Assembly (NCBI GenBank): GCA_937927415.1
Contig: CALBDS010000033.1
Span: 70,223 to 134,222, forward strand
Source of the DNA: an uncultured Rhodospirillaceae bacterium
Lineage (GTDB): Bacteria; Pseudomonadota; Alphaproteobacteria; Azospirillales; Azospirillaceae
Length of the DNA: 64,000 nucleotides
Direction of reading: 5' to 3'
A program made the translations under genes and the position numbers. Each line of letters opens with the position of its first letter. The stretch's first letter is position 1. The notes below the pieces were generated by a model. The model saw only the letters and a program-made list of their open reading frames with translations. It was not told the DNA's origin and made no database searches. Of the stretch, positions 15,154 to 24,193 are shown in pieces.

Positions 15154-16578
15154 TTACTTCGCGAAGATGTCGGAAATGTAGGTGTTGACCAGATGCGACC
15201 GGAAAACGACCCGCTCCGCCGGATAGGGCGGCGTGAAGTCGAAATCGAAGTAGATCCGTCCATCCTGGATCGACGTCGGGGTGTTCAGTTCGGGGTCGGC
15301 CCAGATGTCGCCGCCGAGAATGGCGCCCTGTGCCTTCAGGCGGTTGAGATAGCCGCGCACACTTTCGATCACGTCTTCGATGTAGGTCTTGGTGATGCAG
15401 CGATCGACCGCCCACAGGTGCGCCTTCAGCAGTGATTCGTTGATCATGTCGGCGGTGCGGCGGACGCACAGGAAGGCGAACTTGGGATCGGACGACGTCG
15501 TCCGGTTCCCCCACAGGCGGAACCCGTCCTGACGGATGACCGTCGCCACCTCCTTTTCGTTCAGCAGGTTGGCGCGGCTGTTGTAGTCGCCAAGGCTGAA
15601 ATCAACCGGGCGGGAGGTGCCGACGATTCCATAGATTTCCTGGTTCGACGGCGACCACCAGAAACCGCGGTCCTGGTCGGTGCGGGCGATCAGGCCGGCG
15701 ACGCGGGGCGACATGGGCGCCGGGACCATGGCACCGGACCCGGCGTCCATGACCAGGGCGGGCGGGTCGATCACATAGACGCGGTCGGACCCCCAATCCC
15801 CGCGGTAGGCGATGGCGTCGGCGTCGGTGGTTCCCGGACCGTCGGCGATGACGACCGCGCGAAGCCGTTCGGCGATGCCCAGCATTTCCGCGACGACCGG
15901 GTTCCGGTAGGGGCCGGTGACGGCGGTGGCCGCCGCACCCGTGCCGCCGCCGCCCGTCAGGGTAAGCGTCGGGGCCGACGTGTAGCCGTCGCCGTTCTTC
16001 GTGATGGTGATGGCCGTCACCTTGCCGCCGGTCACCACCGCGGCGGCTTCGGCCCCTTCGCCGCCGCCGCCGCTGATCGTCACGGCCGGGGCGGACGTGT
16101 AGCCGCTGCCGTGGGCGGTCATGGTCACCGCGGTCACGGCGCCGGATGCGCGCTTCGCCGTGAAGCCGGGGGCGATCAGGATCTTCGGGGCGAAGCCCAG
16201 GACGGACTCCGCGGCGGCGAACGCCTGGACACCCTCATAGGCGCCGGTCGTTGCGTTCATGCCGCCGATGACGTTCGCCAGGGTTTCGGCTTCGGCATTG
16301 TCGCCTGATCCCGCCGCGACGCGGATCAGGGCGATCACGGCGCCAGCCTGATCGAAGATCGCATCCACCGCGCCGGGAAGGGTGCCGGTGCTGCCCAGCC
16401 CGGCGGCGTCGGTCCGCTTGCCGGCGATCAGGACCGGCGTGTTCAGGGGGAATTTCACCGGGTCGGCATCCGGGGCGGTGCCGATCAGGCCGATCGTCGA
16501 TGACCGGACGGTCCGGATCGGGCGGGCGCCGGACGTGATTTCCACGACCTCGACGCCGTGAAGGAACAATTCAGACAT
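15154..16578 (-). CDS. Tail sheath protein (P2 FI family) with a repeat insertion
   Basis: The 474-residue sheath protein has N-terminal HGVEVVEITSGARPIRTVRSSTIGLIGTAPDAD and C-terminal GYLNRLKAQGAILGGDIWADPELNT and FDFTPPYPAERVVFRSH, all typical of contractile sheaths. Residues about 144-221 (nucleotides 15916-16149) hold an inserted domain of two Gly-rich repeats of about 40 residues (GSGYTSAPAVTISGGGG type). P2-type sheaths lack it as I recall them. The insert probably decorates the outside of the sheath; its function is unknown. Confidence 0.95.
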   Translation of the reverse strand: MSELFLHGVEVVEITSGARPIRTVRSSTIGLIGTAPDADPVKFPLNTPVLIAGKRTDAAGLGSTGTLPGAVDAIFDQAGAVIALIRVAAGSGDNAEAETLANVIGGMNATTGAYEGVQAFAAAESVLGFAPKILIAPGFTAKRASGAVTAVTMTAHGSGYTSAPAVTISGGGGEGAEAAAVVTGGKVTAITITKNGDGYTSAPTLTLTGGGGTGAAATAVTGPYRNPVVAEMLGIAERLRAVVIADGPGTTDADAIAYRGDWGSDRVYVIDPPALVMDAGSGAMVPAPMSPRVAGLIARTDQDRGFWWSPSNQEIYGIVGTSRPVDFSLGDYNSRANLLNEKEVATVIRQDGFRLWGNRTTSSDPKFAFLCVRRTADMINESLLKAHLWAVDRCITKTYIEDVIESVRGYLNRLKAQGAILGGDIWADPELNTPTSIQDGRIYFDFDFTPPYPAERVVFRSHLVNTYISDIFAK

Positions 16579-16596
16579 GGAGCCTCGACAGGTGAA

Positions 16597-16992
16597 TTAC
16601 GGCTTGGGATAGCGGGCTTTGACGGCGGCGCAGACGTCAATCCAGAGCCGCGTTTCGGCGGGCAGGATGATCCCCTGATCCAGCAGGGCGCGAAAGCCGC
16701 GGAACACGGCGTCGAATTGATCGCCGGGTGGTGGATAGGCGTCCAGGCGGTCGGCGTAGCAGCGGGAAAGCCGCTCGCCGAAGGTCATGGGGCGGACATT
16801 CCAGAGCCGACGCACCCCGTTCGGTTCGATGGAGATAAGCACCGGCCCGGCCTCGTCCCGCGTCTCGCCCGGTCCTTGCTCGCGGGTGGTGGCGTCGGTT
16901 ACGGGTAACGATGTCCAGCCGTCGGGAACCGGATCGTCGGCGGTGGCGTAGCGGACCATGCGGCGGTCCGGTGACAGGTGAGCCACGGTCAT
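16597..16992 (-). CDS. Probable tail fibre assembly or tail accessory protein
   Basis: A 131-residue protein starting at ATG 16992, which overlaps the fibre gene stop by 4 bp (ATGA). The C-terminal part, with YPPPGDQFDAVFRGF and ending AVKARYPKP, is a pattern often seen in small proteins beside phage fibre genes. The position directly after the fibre gene supports a fibre chaperone role; this is inference. Confidence 0.6.
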   Translation of the reverse strand: MTVAHLSPDRRMVRYATADDPVPDGWTSLPVTDATTREQGPGETRDEAGPVLISIEPNGVRRLWNVRPMTFGERLSRCYADRLDAYPPPGDQFDAVFRGFRALLDQGIILPAETRLWIDVCAAVKARYPKP

Positions 16993-17888
16993 TGCAGCCC
17001 TCCGAACACGACCCAATCCCCAACGGTTTTCGGCATGATCAGGGTGGCGAAAAGCATCCATGCCGACCCGTTATAGTACTCAAACCCGATCTGCTGGGGG
17101 GTGTGCGGGGCTTCCGCCGGGCCGGACCCGAGATAGCGGAGCGATGCGGGGGCAACAGCGGTGGGGAAATTGAAAGTCAGCGTCACCGGGGTATTGGTCG
17201 GGTAAGCCGCTCCCCAATCGGTCGTTTGGTTGCCGTCCACCAAACGCGCGCCGGGATACCCATTCTCGAAACTGGACGCGGTGCAGGTAGGCGCCAACAG
17301 GGTGCCGGTGCAGTCACGCCCTGTGAAGAACTGGATTTCCCGTGCGGCCCAATAATAAGGGCCATAAGGGGGGGACGAGGCGCTGTACGAGGGGGCCGAG
17401 GCGCGCAACCGCCATGCGCTGGCCGAAATGGGGTTGGCCGGTGTCACCGTCGCGTTCGCCGTTACGGTGGCGATGCCATTGGTGACGGTGACGGTGAATG
17501 ACGTTCCGGCCCCATTGGCGAAGTTGAAGCCGGTGACCGGGCCGTTCAGTGTGTTGTCGTTCAGCCTCACGGCCATGGATGCGGTCATGGTTCCATCGGC
17601 GGCAATGCCCACATTCCCCCCGCCCTTTACCAAGCCAGCGTTGATGCTGGTAGCGATGGCCGGCGGTGGGGGAGGCGGTGGGGGCGGCGACGCCTGCACA
17701 TCAGCAATAGCCTGTTCCGCCTGCGACAGCCGGACGGCGATATCGCCGAAGACGATAGACATATCGGCATCGATCTTCGTGACGGCGTCACGAAGGCGGT
17801 CGGCGTCAACGTCCAGCGTGTTTTCCCGGTGGGGCAGGGGATAGCCCCGTCCGGTCCGGTCGTCGTGTTCAGGGACAGGGTCCGACAT
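16989..17888 (-). CDS. Tail fibre-like protein with C-terminal discoidin-like domain
   Basis: A 299-residue protein starting at ATG 17888 with GGGAGG upstream. The N-terminal third is coiled-coil-like (DADRLRDAVTKIDADM, VRLSQAEQAIADVQ). A run of nine prolines forms a linker, then come beta-rich repeats (TVTVTNGIATVTANATV). The C-terminal 150 residues (WAAREIQFFTG, GYPGARLVDGNQTTDWG, LTFNFPTAVAPASLRYLG) resemble an F5/8-type C carbohydrate-binding fold. It probably recognises the host surface. An upstream ATG at 17900 also exists. Confidence 0.7.
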   Translation of the reverse strand: MSDPVPEHDDRTGRGYPLPHRENTLDVDADRLRDAVTKIDADMSIVFGDIAVRLSQAEQAIADVQASPPPPPPPPPAIATSINAGLVKGGGNVGIAADGTMTASMAVRLNDNTLNGPVTGFNFANGAGTSFTVTVTNGIATVTANATVTPANPISASAWRLRASAPSYSASSPPYGPYYWAAREIQFFTGRDCTGTLLAPTCTASSFENGYPGARLVDGNQTTDWGAAYPTNTPVTLTFNFPTAVAPASLRYLGSGPAEAPHTPQQIGFEYYNGSAWMLFATLIMPKTVGDWVVFGGLQ

Positions 17889-17899
17889 GTCGCCTCCCA

Positions 17900-19099
17900 T
17901 CAGGTGATGACCGCGCGCAGCTTGCGGACGCGCGGGCGGTTCAGGGCCGACCCGGACAGGGTCAGCTTGACGCGGGCGTATGCCGCGGTGAAGGTCGCCA
18001 GGGTGAAGGTCCGTTCCTCCCACCCGTCGCCCACTTGGGTTGAGGATGCGAGGGTCAACGGCTGCCAGTTGCCGGAACCGTCCTGCACATGGACGGTCAC
18101 GGACGACGTTCCCGGAACGAAGGCTTCGAAGGTCACCGCCGCCTTGACGTTGGTCCCGGCGGCGATTTGGCGGGACACGTAAACCGCACTGTCCTTCAGC
18201 GTGCCCAAGATCGCCTGAACGCCGGGGAACAGCAGCGGCGACCGCTTTTCCGATCCCTTCAGAACGGCGGATACGGTCACGGTCCCCGACAGGCGGGCAT
18301 CCAGTGACACGACCTGACCGTCGGCGACCTCGATCGCCTTGCCCGACGGGTCGGTCAGGATCAGCGTGACGTCGGTGTCCGCCGCCGGGCGTTCGACGCC
18401 GGCAAGGGCGATGATATCGGACACCTGATCGAAGGCGATGGACCCCAGCGAGACCGTCCGGCGGGTTTCGGTGAACGTCGCTGCCAGCAGCCGGAAGGCA
18501 AGATCCTTGTCCTGGTGCGGGGTCCAGGTGGACGCATTGGACGACGACAGCAGAACGCCAACCTGATACGGCTGGCCCGTGATCGCGACGTTGTTCTGGT
18601 CGTATTTGCCGAGTTGGGCGACCGCAAGGGCGTGGTCCGGGTCGTCGGTCAGGCAGACGATCGCCACTTCGCGGCCCCCCTCCACCCACAGCAGCGGCCA
18701 TTCGGCGCGGGTCCAGTCGCCGTTGATCCTGATCGCCGCCGCCGGGATGATGCCTTCGGCCAGCACTTCCGCCGTGGGAAAGCCGACCTGCGTGGAACGG
18801 ATCTGGACGATCACGGGGGAGTTGCCGCCCTTCGCGGTGAATTTCAGGTCCACACCGCCGATCAAGCGGCCTTCGGCCAGCGTGACCGTCTGGGCCAGCG
18901 GATCGACGTGGTATTCGTCGATCCGGCGGACGATCCGCCGTTCCTCCGTCGTGATGATGCCGCGGCCGGTGAAGGTGGCGTCGCCGAAGGAGCCGTTCAC
19001 CCCGCGGACCGTGACGCGCTTTGCCCCCGCCGGGACGCCGGCCGGGATGGTGAAGCGCCCGGCGATCACGCCGGACGCATTCGCAACAGGAACAACCAT
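17900..19099 (-). CDS. Phage tail/baseplate structural protein, unknown family
   Basis: A 399-residue beta-rich protein (GVIAGRFTIPAGVPAGAKRVTVRG, ITTEERRIVRRIDEYHVDPLAQTV, WPLLWVEGGREVAIVCLTDD). It directly follows the DUF4815-type gene and often appears beside or fused to such proteins, so it is probably part of the same host-interaction or fibre-attachment structure. No catalytic motif is visible. Confidence 0.6.
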   Translation of the reverse strand: MVVPVANASGVIAGRFTIPAGVPAGAKRVTVRGVNGSFGDATFTGRGIITTEERRIVRRIDEYHVDPLAQTVTLAEGRLIGGVDLKFTAKGGNSPVIVQIRSTQVGFPTAEVLAEGIIPAAAIRINGDWTRAEWPLLWVEGGREVAIVCLTDDPDHALAVAQLGKYDQNNVAITGQPYQVGVLLSSSNASTWTPHQDKDLAFRLLAATFTETRRTVSLGSIAFDQVSDIIALAGVERPAADTDVTLILTDPSGKAIEVADGQVVSLDARLSGTVTVSAVLKGSEKRSPLLFPGVQAILGTLKDSAVYVSRQIAAGTNVKAAVTFEAFVPGTSSVTVHVQDGSGNWQPLTLASSTQVGDGWEERTFTLATFTAAYARVKLTLSGSALNRPRVRKLRAVIT

Positions 19100-19114
19100 G
19101 TGGGGACTCCAGGG

Positions 19115-21088
19115 TTACGCGGCTGCCGCGACGGTGATCCCGTCGAAGGTCAGTTCGGCCAGGGCTTCGCCGGGATCGAAACCTTCGGCGCGGAACTCAA
19201 TGTCACGCTGACGAAGGTTCGGGATTTCGGTCGAACTGCGGTTGATGATTTCGACGGAGGTTCCGACGACCGTTTCGCTGACCACGCGGGACACGCCGGG
19301 GACGAAATGGCCGGATTGGAACCGCTGCGTCGTCTCCGACGTGGTCGAAATGACCTCCGTCCAGAAATCGACGGGCGGGGTCAGGGTCACGCGCGCCGGC
19401 ATCGGGGCGAACGCCATATAGGGATTGACCTTCATGGACCCCGAATGAAGCGTCTGTTCGACGATGGGTTCCAGGGTATAGGCCAAGGCCCAGCGGGTCG
19501 CCCCGTCCCCGGCTTCGTTGACGCTCGCATCGATCGGAAGGACAAGCTGTCCGTTGACGATGGCGGCGTCCTGGACGATGCCGGGATCGCGCTGGTTTTC
19601 GTTGCGGAAGGCGTCGGCGAAGACCCCTTTCTTCGACGCCGGTTCGCGGATGGAAATGTCCGTCTGAAGCTGCTGGATGGCGAACAGGTCGAACAGGCTG
19701 CCGATCTGGTTCCGCATCTCGGCCAACTCGTGCATGGGGATCACCTTGACGCCCGTGTTCTTCACGGTGGGCGTCTGCCCCCATTTGTGTTCGATGACCG
19801 CCACTTCCAGCAGGTTTGCCGGAACCCCCGGCGCCTGCACCGCATAGGGGCGGGACAGCCCCTTGATGCGGACGACCTGACCGTCCCGGTTGATGGCGAT
19901 GCTATCGACGCGGGGAAGCTTCCACCGATAGTCCGTCAGGACCAGCGTTCCCGGAACCGCCCCGGTCACGGTGAAGCCGGTGGCGTCCACGGCGGTGGGC
20001 GTGACGGCCGTCAGGTAGCGATAGACGACCTTGTATTCCGTGCCGATACCCGGTTCCGGGCCGCCCGGCGCCCAATCGACCTTGTCCGCGGTCAGGGTGT
20101 AGGACGTGTTCGCCGCATAGGTGGTCCCGCCGACGAACGCCGACCCGTTCCAGGTTCCGCCCTGGTTCACGGCCACGATCGACAGGACCGACGTGTCCGG
20201 CAAGGCGTCGGCCCCGCCGGTAAAGCCACCGCGGTTCACGGCGACGATCCGTTCCTTGGTGACGACGACGTTCGTCACGGCGGACAGCGGCGCATGGTTC
20301 ACGGTGACCCGCATGGCACCGCCGCCCTGGTCGGCGAAGGTCTTTGGCTCGGACGTGACGGCGGACAGGTCCGGGTCTTCGGCGTAGCGAAGGCGGGTGG
20401 ACGTGGCCCGCGACGTCTTGAAGCCGTCCACGTTCGCCGTCCCTTCGGTCAGGACGAAGACCTGATCGCCGCCGTCCAGCCCCAGCGCCGACAGCATGAA
20501 GCCGGACACCACATAGTTCCCGTTCGATTCCCGGTCATAAAGCGCCAGGGCGGCGGTCACAGCATCCAGTTGCGGCGGCGGCGTGTTGTCCACCAGGACG
20601 CCGTTTTCGATGGTGTGCGTCGGGTAGAAGGCCGCCGCCGCCCCATCGGCATCCCATCCCCACGCACAGACGCGCTTGGTCCGGCCGGCGCCGGGTTCGC
20701 CGAAATTCTCGGTCCCCGGTGCCGGGTCGCGAAGGCCGGGATCTTCCAGTTCCGTCACATAGGCCGTCGTCATGCGGACGCCGATCTTGACGGTCCGGTT
20801 GACCGGGATCGCGAAGGCCGCCGCCGGGACGTCGCGGACGGCGCCCGCGATATAGACCGCACCGGCCCCCATCTTGACCGCACCCGTGTCCGGATCGACG
20901 ACGCACGCGCCGTCGCGCACGACGTCCCCTTCCCGGAACAGCACGTCGGCGATGCGGGTCAGGCGATGGGCGATGATCTTCTGAAGGTCGTTCAGTTCGG
21001 CCGCCTGAAGCCCCCTGGATGCCAGGAAGAGAAGGTCGTCATAGCCCTTCGCCGGGTCGAAACGGTCATAATAATCAGCGATCGGCAT
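19115..21088 (-). CDS. DUF4815-type phage tail protein
   Basis: A 657-residue protein whose start (ADYYDRFDPAKGYDDLLFLASRGLQAAELNDLQKI) is the recognisable DUF4815 opening, followed by long beta-rich stretches. Such proteins lie next to baseplate genes and probably link the baseplate to fibres. It lies between the 21101 tail gene and the 17900 gene in the late operon. Confidence 0.75.
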   Translation of the reverse strand: MPIADYYDRFDPAKGYDDLLFLASRGLQAAELNDLQKIIAHRLTRIADVLFREGDVVRDGACVVDPDTGAVKMGAGAVYIAGAVRDVPAAAFAIPVNRTVKIGVRMTTAYVTELEDPGLRDPAPGTENFGEPGAGRTKRVCAWGWDADGAAAAFYPTHTIENGVLVDNTPPPQLDAVTAALALYDRESNGNYVVSGFMLSALGLDGGDQVFVLTEGTANVDGFKTSRATSTRLRYAEDPDLSAVTSEPKTFADQGGGAMRVTVNHAPLSAVTNVVVTKERIVAVNRGGFTGGADALPDTSVLSIVAVNQGGTWNGSAFVGGTTYAANTSYTLTADKVDWAPGGPEPGIGTEYKVVYRYLTAVTPTAVDATGFTVTGAVPGTLVLTDYRWKLPRVDSIAINRDGQVVRIKGLSRPYAVQAPGVPANLLEVAVIEHKWGQTPTVKNTGVKVIPMHELAEMRNQIGSLFDLFAIQQLQTDISIREPASKKGVFADAFRNENQRDPGIVQDAAIVNGQLVLPIDASVNEAGDGATRWALAYTLEPIVEQTLHSGSMKVNPYMAFAPMPARVTLTPPVDFWTEVISTTSETTQRFQSGHFVPGVSRVVSETVVGTSVEIINRSSTEIPNLRQRDIEFRAEGFDPGEALAELTFDGITVAAAA

Positions 21089-21100
21089 GGTCGGTGACCC

Positions 21101-21790
21101 TTAGAAGGTGTGGACGAATTCGAAGGTTTCGCGGGTCGCGGCGGACCGGACGATCGGGGCCACGTTTTCCACCAGCAGCAAAATCCCCGGCGTGGCGACC
21201 TCGGACGGCTGGAAATACATCTGCCCGGCCGGAAGACCGGCTTGCATGACGCTGTCGATGACGACGCCGACTTCGCGGATCGTTTCCGTCGCGGCGTCGC
21301 CGAAGTCGAACACGAAGCGGAAATGCAGGTTGTTCGTCGGGGTGGGCGACGGGGTGAACCGGCCGGACGGGGCGATGATGGCCCCCGCCGGGTCCGGGGT
21401 GCAGAACTGGACGGCGGTCAGGGCGCGCCGGCCGACTTCGGCGGTCAGGGACGTTGCGTTGACGCTCGGCGTCGGACGGGCCGCAACGAAGGTAATGAGA
21501 ACCGGCGCGCCGGGAGCGATTGCCCCGCCGTCGATGCGGGTCACGTCGCCGGCCGCCGGGTTGACCGTATAGTCGGCGTCCCTGGTGAACGTGCCGACGC
21601 CGTCGGCGTCGGATACGGTGACGCTGCCGATCTTCGTCCGCCCGACGTTGACCGTGTCGTCGGTGAAGGTCCGGGGAACGGTCTGCGCCGCGTCCCACCA
21701 CGCTTCGCCGCGCCCCCATACCATGTGAATCGGGCGGTCTTTGATCGCCGCCGCCAAAGCGGCGCGGCCCGGCTTAGTTGTCACGGACAT
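21101..21790 (-). CDS. Phage tail protein, unknown role in baseplate/fibre region
   Basis: A 229-residue protein (KDRPIHMVWGRGEAWWD near the start, LHFRFVFDFGDAATETIREVGVVID, and an end reading TRETFEFVHTF). It starts 17 bp inside the end of the gpI-like gene, so translation is probably coupled. Similar proteins between gpI and fibre genes occur in other P2-tailed phages, but I cannot name a function. Confidence 0.6.
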   Translation of the reverse strand: MSVTTKPGRAALAAAIKDRPIHMVWGRGEAWWDAAQTVPRTFTDDTVNVGRTKIGSVTVSDADGVGTFTRDADYTVNPAAGDVTRIDGGAIAPGAPVLITFVAARPTPSVNATSLTAEVGRRALTAVQFCTPDPAGAIIAPSGRFTPSPTPTNNLHFRFVFDFGDAATETIREVGVVIDSVMQAGLPAGQMYFQPSEVATPGILLLVENVAPIVRSAATRETFEFVHTF

Positions 21791-23012
21791 GGATGATTCC
21801 TGTGATGTCTCGGGTTGCGGTCCAGGTGGCGCCGCTGCGCCAGTTGGCCGACGTCCAGAACTGCCCTTGCGCGGTACTGCCGATCACGCGGGCGGAAGCG
21901 TGGATCACCGCGTCGGCGCGGACCCCAGGCCATTTCGCCGACAGGGTCGGCCAGCGTTTCGCGGGAAGGACGGACAGCACCGTCAGCCGCTCGGCCACGC
22001 CGCCGGTTGCCGCCTGATCCTGCGGAAGCTCGGCGGTGACCGCGGTCGTCCTGACGAAGCGTTCGTTGATCGGGATGAAGCGCCACCCCTGCCGGTTTTC
22101 CGACAGCTTGGTCCCGCCGGACAGAGTGAAGGGCCGCCCCGCCGCGGTCCGTTCCGTCACCGGCAAGGCTGTGTTGACCTGACCAAGCTTCGACCGGCCG
22201 GATAGAATGACCGCGGCCTTCGCGAACCGGCGGAACGGGGTCAGCGAACCGGGTACGGCAAGGTCACCGTCGGGGTTCGACAGGGTGTAGTTCCGTCCAT
22301 GCATGACGTCGGGGGACCGGATGTGCCGCCCCTCGTCCAGACGCCCGGCGTCCAGGACGAAGCGGGTCGGGTGGAACGACCGGACGGTGTGCGTCCGGTC
22401 CCGGTGCCCGGCGGCGGCGGGCGCTCCCCAGTCCACGGCTTGGGCGTAGAGGCGCCCGAAGGACAGGACCGGCCAATCCGGGCGAAGCGTCGTGCCCGAG
22501 TAGTCGGACAGCAGGCCGGGGCCGGAAAGCTTCGACCGGGACAAGACGAATTTCCGGCGGTCATAGCCGCCGTGGATGCGGGTCAGCTTGGACCGGACCG
22601 GCGCCGACAGCCGCGCCAGTTCGACGGCGCGCTGAACGAAGGCGACGTCGGCCGGGGCGGCATCAAGACCCAACTGGAAATCGGCCCAGCGGGCAGCCCC
22701 CGGCGCCCCGGCTTCCTCGACGTCGGCGGTGAAGCCGATCCAGGACAGGGCGGTTTTCAGCGCGGCCGGCGTGCCGCGGATGCGCTGCCACAGGACGCCC
22801 TCGGCGATGGCCCGGCGGGGATCGGTCAGGTAGGGCAGAAGTTCGCCCAAGCCATATTCGACGATCAGCCATGGAACGACGCTGGCCGGGATGTCGGTCC
22901 GCTTTGCCGTCCGGAGCGCCGGGATGGCCCCGGCGGTCCGGCGCAGGAAGTCGGAAGCGTCCGAAAGATCGCGTTCCAGCTTCGTCGCCGACGGCGGAAG
23001 CAGGTCGGTCAT
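21774..23012 (-). CDS. Tail protein I (P2 gpI family), extended
   Basis: A 412-residue protein. The first 190 residues match gpI (LLPPSATKLERDLSDASDF, PWLIVEYGLGELLPYL, RGTPAALKTALSWIGF). The remaining 220 residues are an extra beta-rich part with repeats of LSGRSKLGQV/LSRSKLSGPG/LSGGTKLSE kind, and are not in P2 gpI. It starts next to the gpJ stop, the standard J-I order. The extra part may contact fibre proteins. Confidence 0.85.
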   Translation of the reverse strand: MTDLLPPSATKLERDLSDASDFLRRTAGAIPALRTAKRTDIPASVVPWLIVEYGLGELLPYLTDPRRAIAEGVLWQRIRGTPAALKTALSWIGFTADVEEAGAPGAARWADFQLGLDAAPADVAFVQRAVELARLSAPVRSKLTRIHGGYDRRKFVLSRSKLSGPGLLSDYSGTTLRPDWPVLSFGRLYAQAVDWGAPAAAGHRDRTHTVRSFHPTRFVLDAGRLDEGRHIRSPDVMHGRNYTLSNPDGDLAVPGSLTPFRRFAKAAVILSGRSKLGQVNTALPVTERTAAGRPFTLSGGTKLSENRQGWRFIPINERFVRTTAVTAELPQDQAATGGVAERLTVLSVLPAKRWPTLSAKWPGVRADAVIHASARVIGSTAQGQFWTSANWRSGATWTATRDITGIIHVRDN

Positions 23013-23849
23013 TTAGAATGTCCGTCCCTTCAGGGTGAGTTCCAGGGACCCGATCGCGGCCGACGACGTATCATCGACCGGGACGTCGGCGGCCGGCACC
23101 TCCACCTCGACCCGCTGGACGCCGTCGGCGTGAAGCGTCCGGATGATCCAGGACAGGGCGAGGTCCCACCCAAGCCCCGCGCGGGCGGTGAAGGCGGTGC
23201 GGAAATCGGCGCCAAGACGGTCGAACACGGTCAGCGGCGTATCGGGGTAGAGCCACACCGACGCCCGGATGGTGACCGGGACGACGGTGGCGGCGACGAC
23301 GTCAACCGTGTCGGTCAGGACGCGGACATCGTCCTTGGTGACCGCCGCGCGGACCGCGGCCAGCAGGTCCGGGGGCGGCGTGCCGTCGCCGTTCTTTGAC
23401 AGCACGGAAATGCGGACCCGCCCGGTTTCCGGGGAATCGACGGCGACGTCCTTCACCCGCGGGTCCGCCGACGTGGCGAAGAAACGGTAATGCGCCGCCC
23501 CGCCCGCCGACGACCATCCCTTGATGCGATCGACGGTCCGGGACCGAAGGGCGCCGTCGTCTTCGCCGTCCAGGCGGGCGACCCCATAGAAGGCGGCGAC
23601 GTTGTCCAAGTCGGTTCCCGCCGCGAAGGCCAGCAGCGTTGCCCGAAGGGCATCGTTCACCCGTTGGCGGATGATCAGTTCACGGGCTGCCGCGACTTCC
23701 AGGACGATGATGGCCGGGTCGCTTTCAAGGATGGCGTCATAGGCGGGGTCGCGTGCCTTCAGGTCGGCGACCATCTCCGCAAGGATCGTTTCGAAATCCA
23801 GCGGTTCGATGACCGTCGGCGGCGGGACGTTGCGAAGGTCGAAGGTCAT
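23013..23849 (-). CDS. Baseplate assembly protein J (P2 gpJ family)
   Basis: A 278-residue protein starting at ATG 23849, overlapping the gpW-like stop by 4 bp. It has the gpJ pattern: PPPTVIEPLDFETILAEMV at the N-terminus, ELIIRQRVNDALRATLLAFAAGTDLDNVAAFYGV, DRIKGWSSAGGAAHYRFFA and VSVLSKNGDGTPPPDLLAAV-like stretches. It forms the baseplate wedge with gpW and gpI. Confidence 0.93.
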   Translation of the reverse strand: MTFDLRNVPPPTVIEPLDFETILAEMVADLKARDPAYDAILESDPAIIVLEVAAARELIIRQRVNDALRATLLAFAAGTDLDNVAAFYGVARLDGEDDGALRSRTVDRIKGWSSAGGAAHYRFFATSADPRVKDVAVDSPETGRVRISVLSKNGDGTPPPDLLAAVRAAVTKDDVRVLTDTVDVVAATVVPVTIRASVWLYPDTPLTVFDRLGADFRTAFTARAGLGWDLALSWIIRTLHADGVQRVEVEVPAADVPVDDTSSAAIGSLELTLKGRTF

Positions 23850-24181
23850 ACGATGATCCCTTCCATCCTGATGTCGCGGTTTTCCGGGCGGTAGATCCCT
23901 TCGACGGTCATTTCGACCCGTCCGGGGGCGGCACTTTCCAGGATGATCCGCGACAGGGCGAAGCGTGGTTCCCAACGGTCCAGGGCTTCGGCGACGCCCG
24001 CGTAAATCTCGATGATCGTCGCCGCGTTGATCGGGGCGTCGATCAGGAAGGGAACCCGCGATCCGAAATCCCGGCGGTGGATGCGGGTTCCGATGGGGGT
24101 GGTGATGATGGCCCGGATGCTTTGCAGCAGATGACGGACGCCGTCGGTCCGTCCGCCGGTCACCGCGTTCATGCCCTGCAT
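23846..24181 (-). CDS. Baseplate wedge protein W (gp25-like)
   Basis: A 111-residue protein of the gp25/gpW family: SIRAIITTPIGTRIHRRDFGS is the conserved core, followed by LIDAPINAATIIEIYAGVAEALDRWEPR. It is a wedge protein of the baseplate. The ATGA overlap with gpJ indicates coupled translation. Confidence 0.93.
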   Translation of the reverse strand: MQGMNAVTGGRTDGVRHLLQSIRAIITTPIGTRIHRRDFGSRVPFLIDAPINAATIIEIYAGVAEALDRWEPRFALSRIILESAAPGRVEMTVEGIYRPENRDIRMEGIIV

Positions 24182-24193
24182 GGGCGCCCCCGT

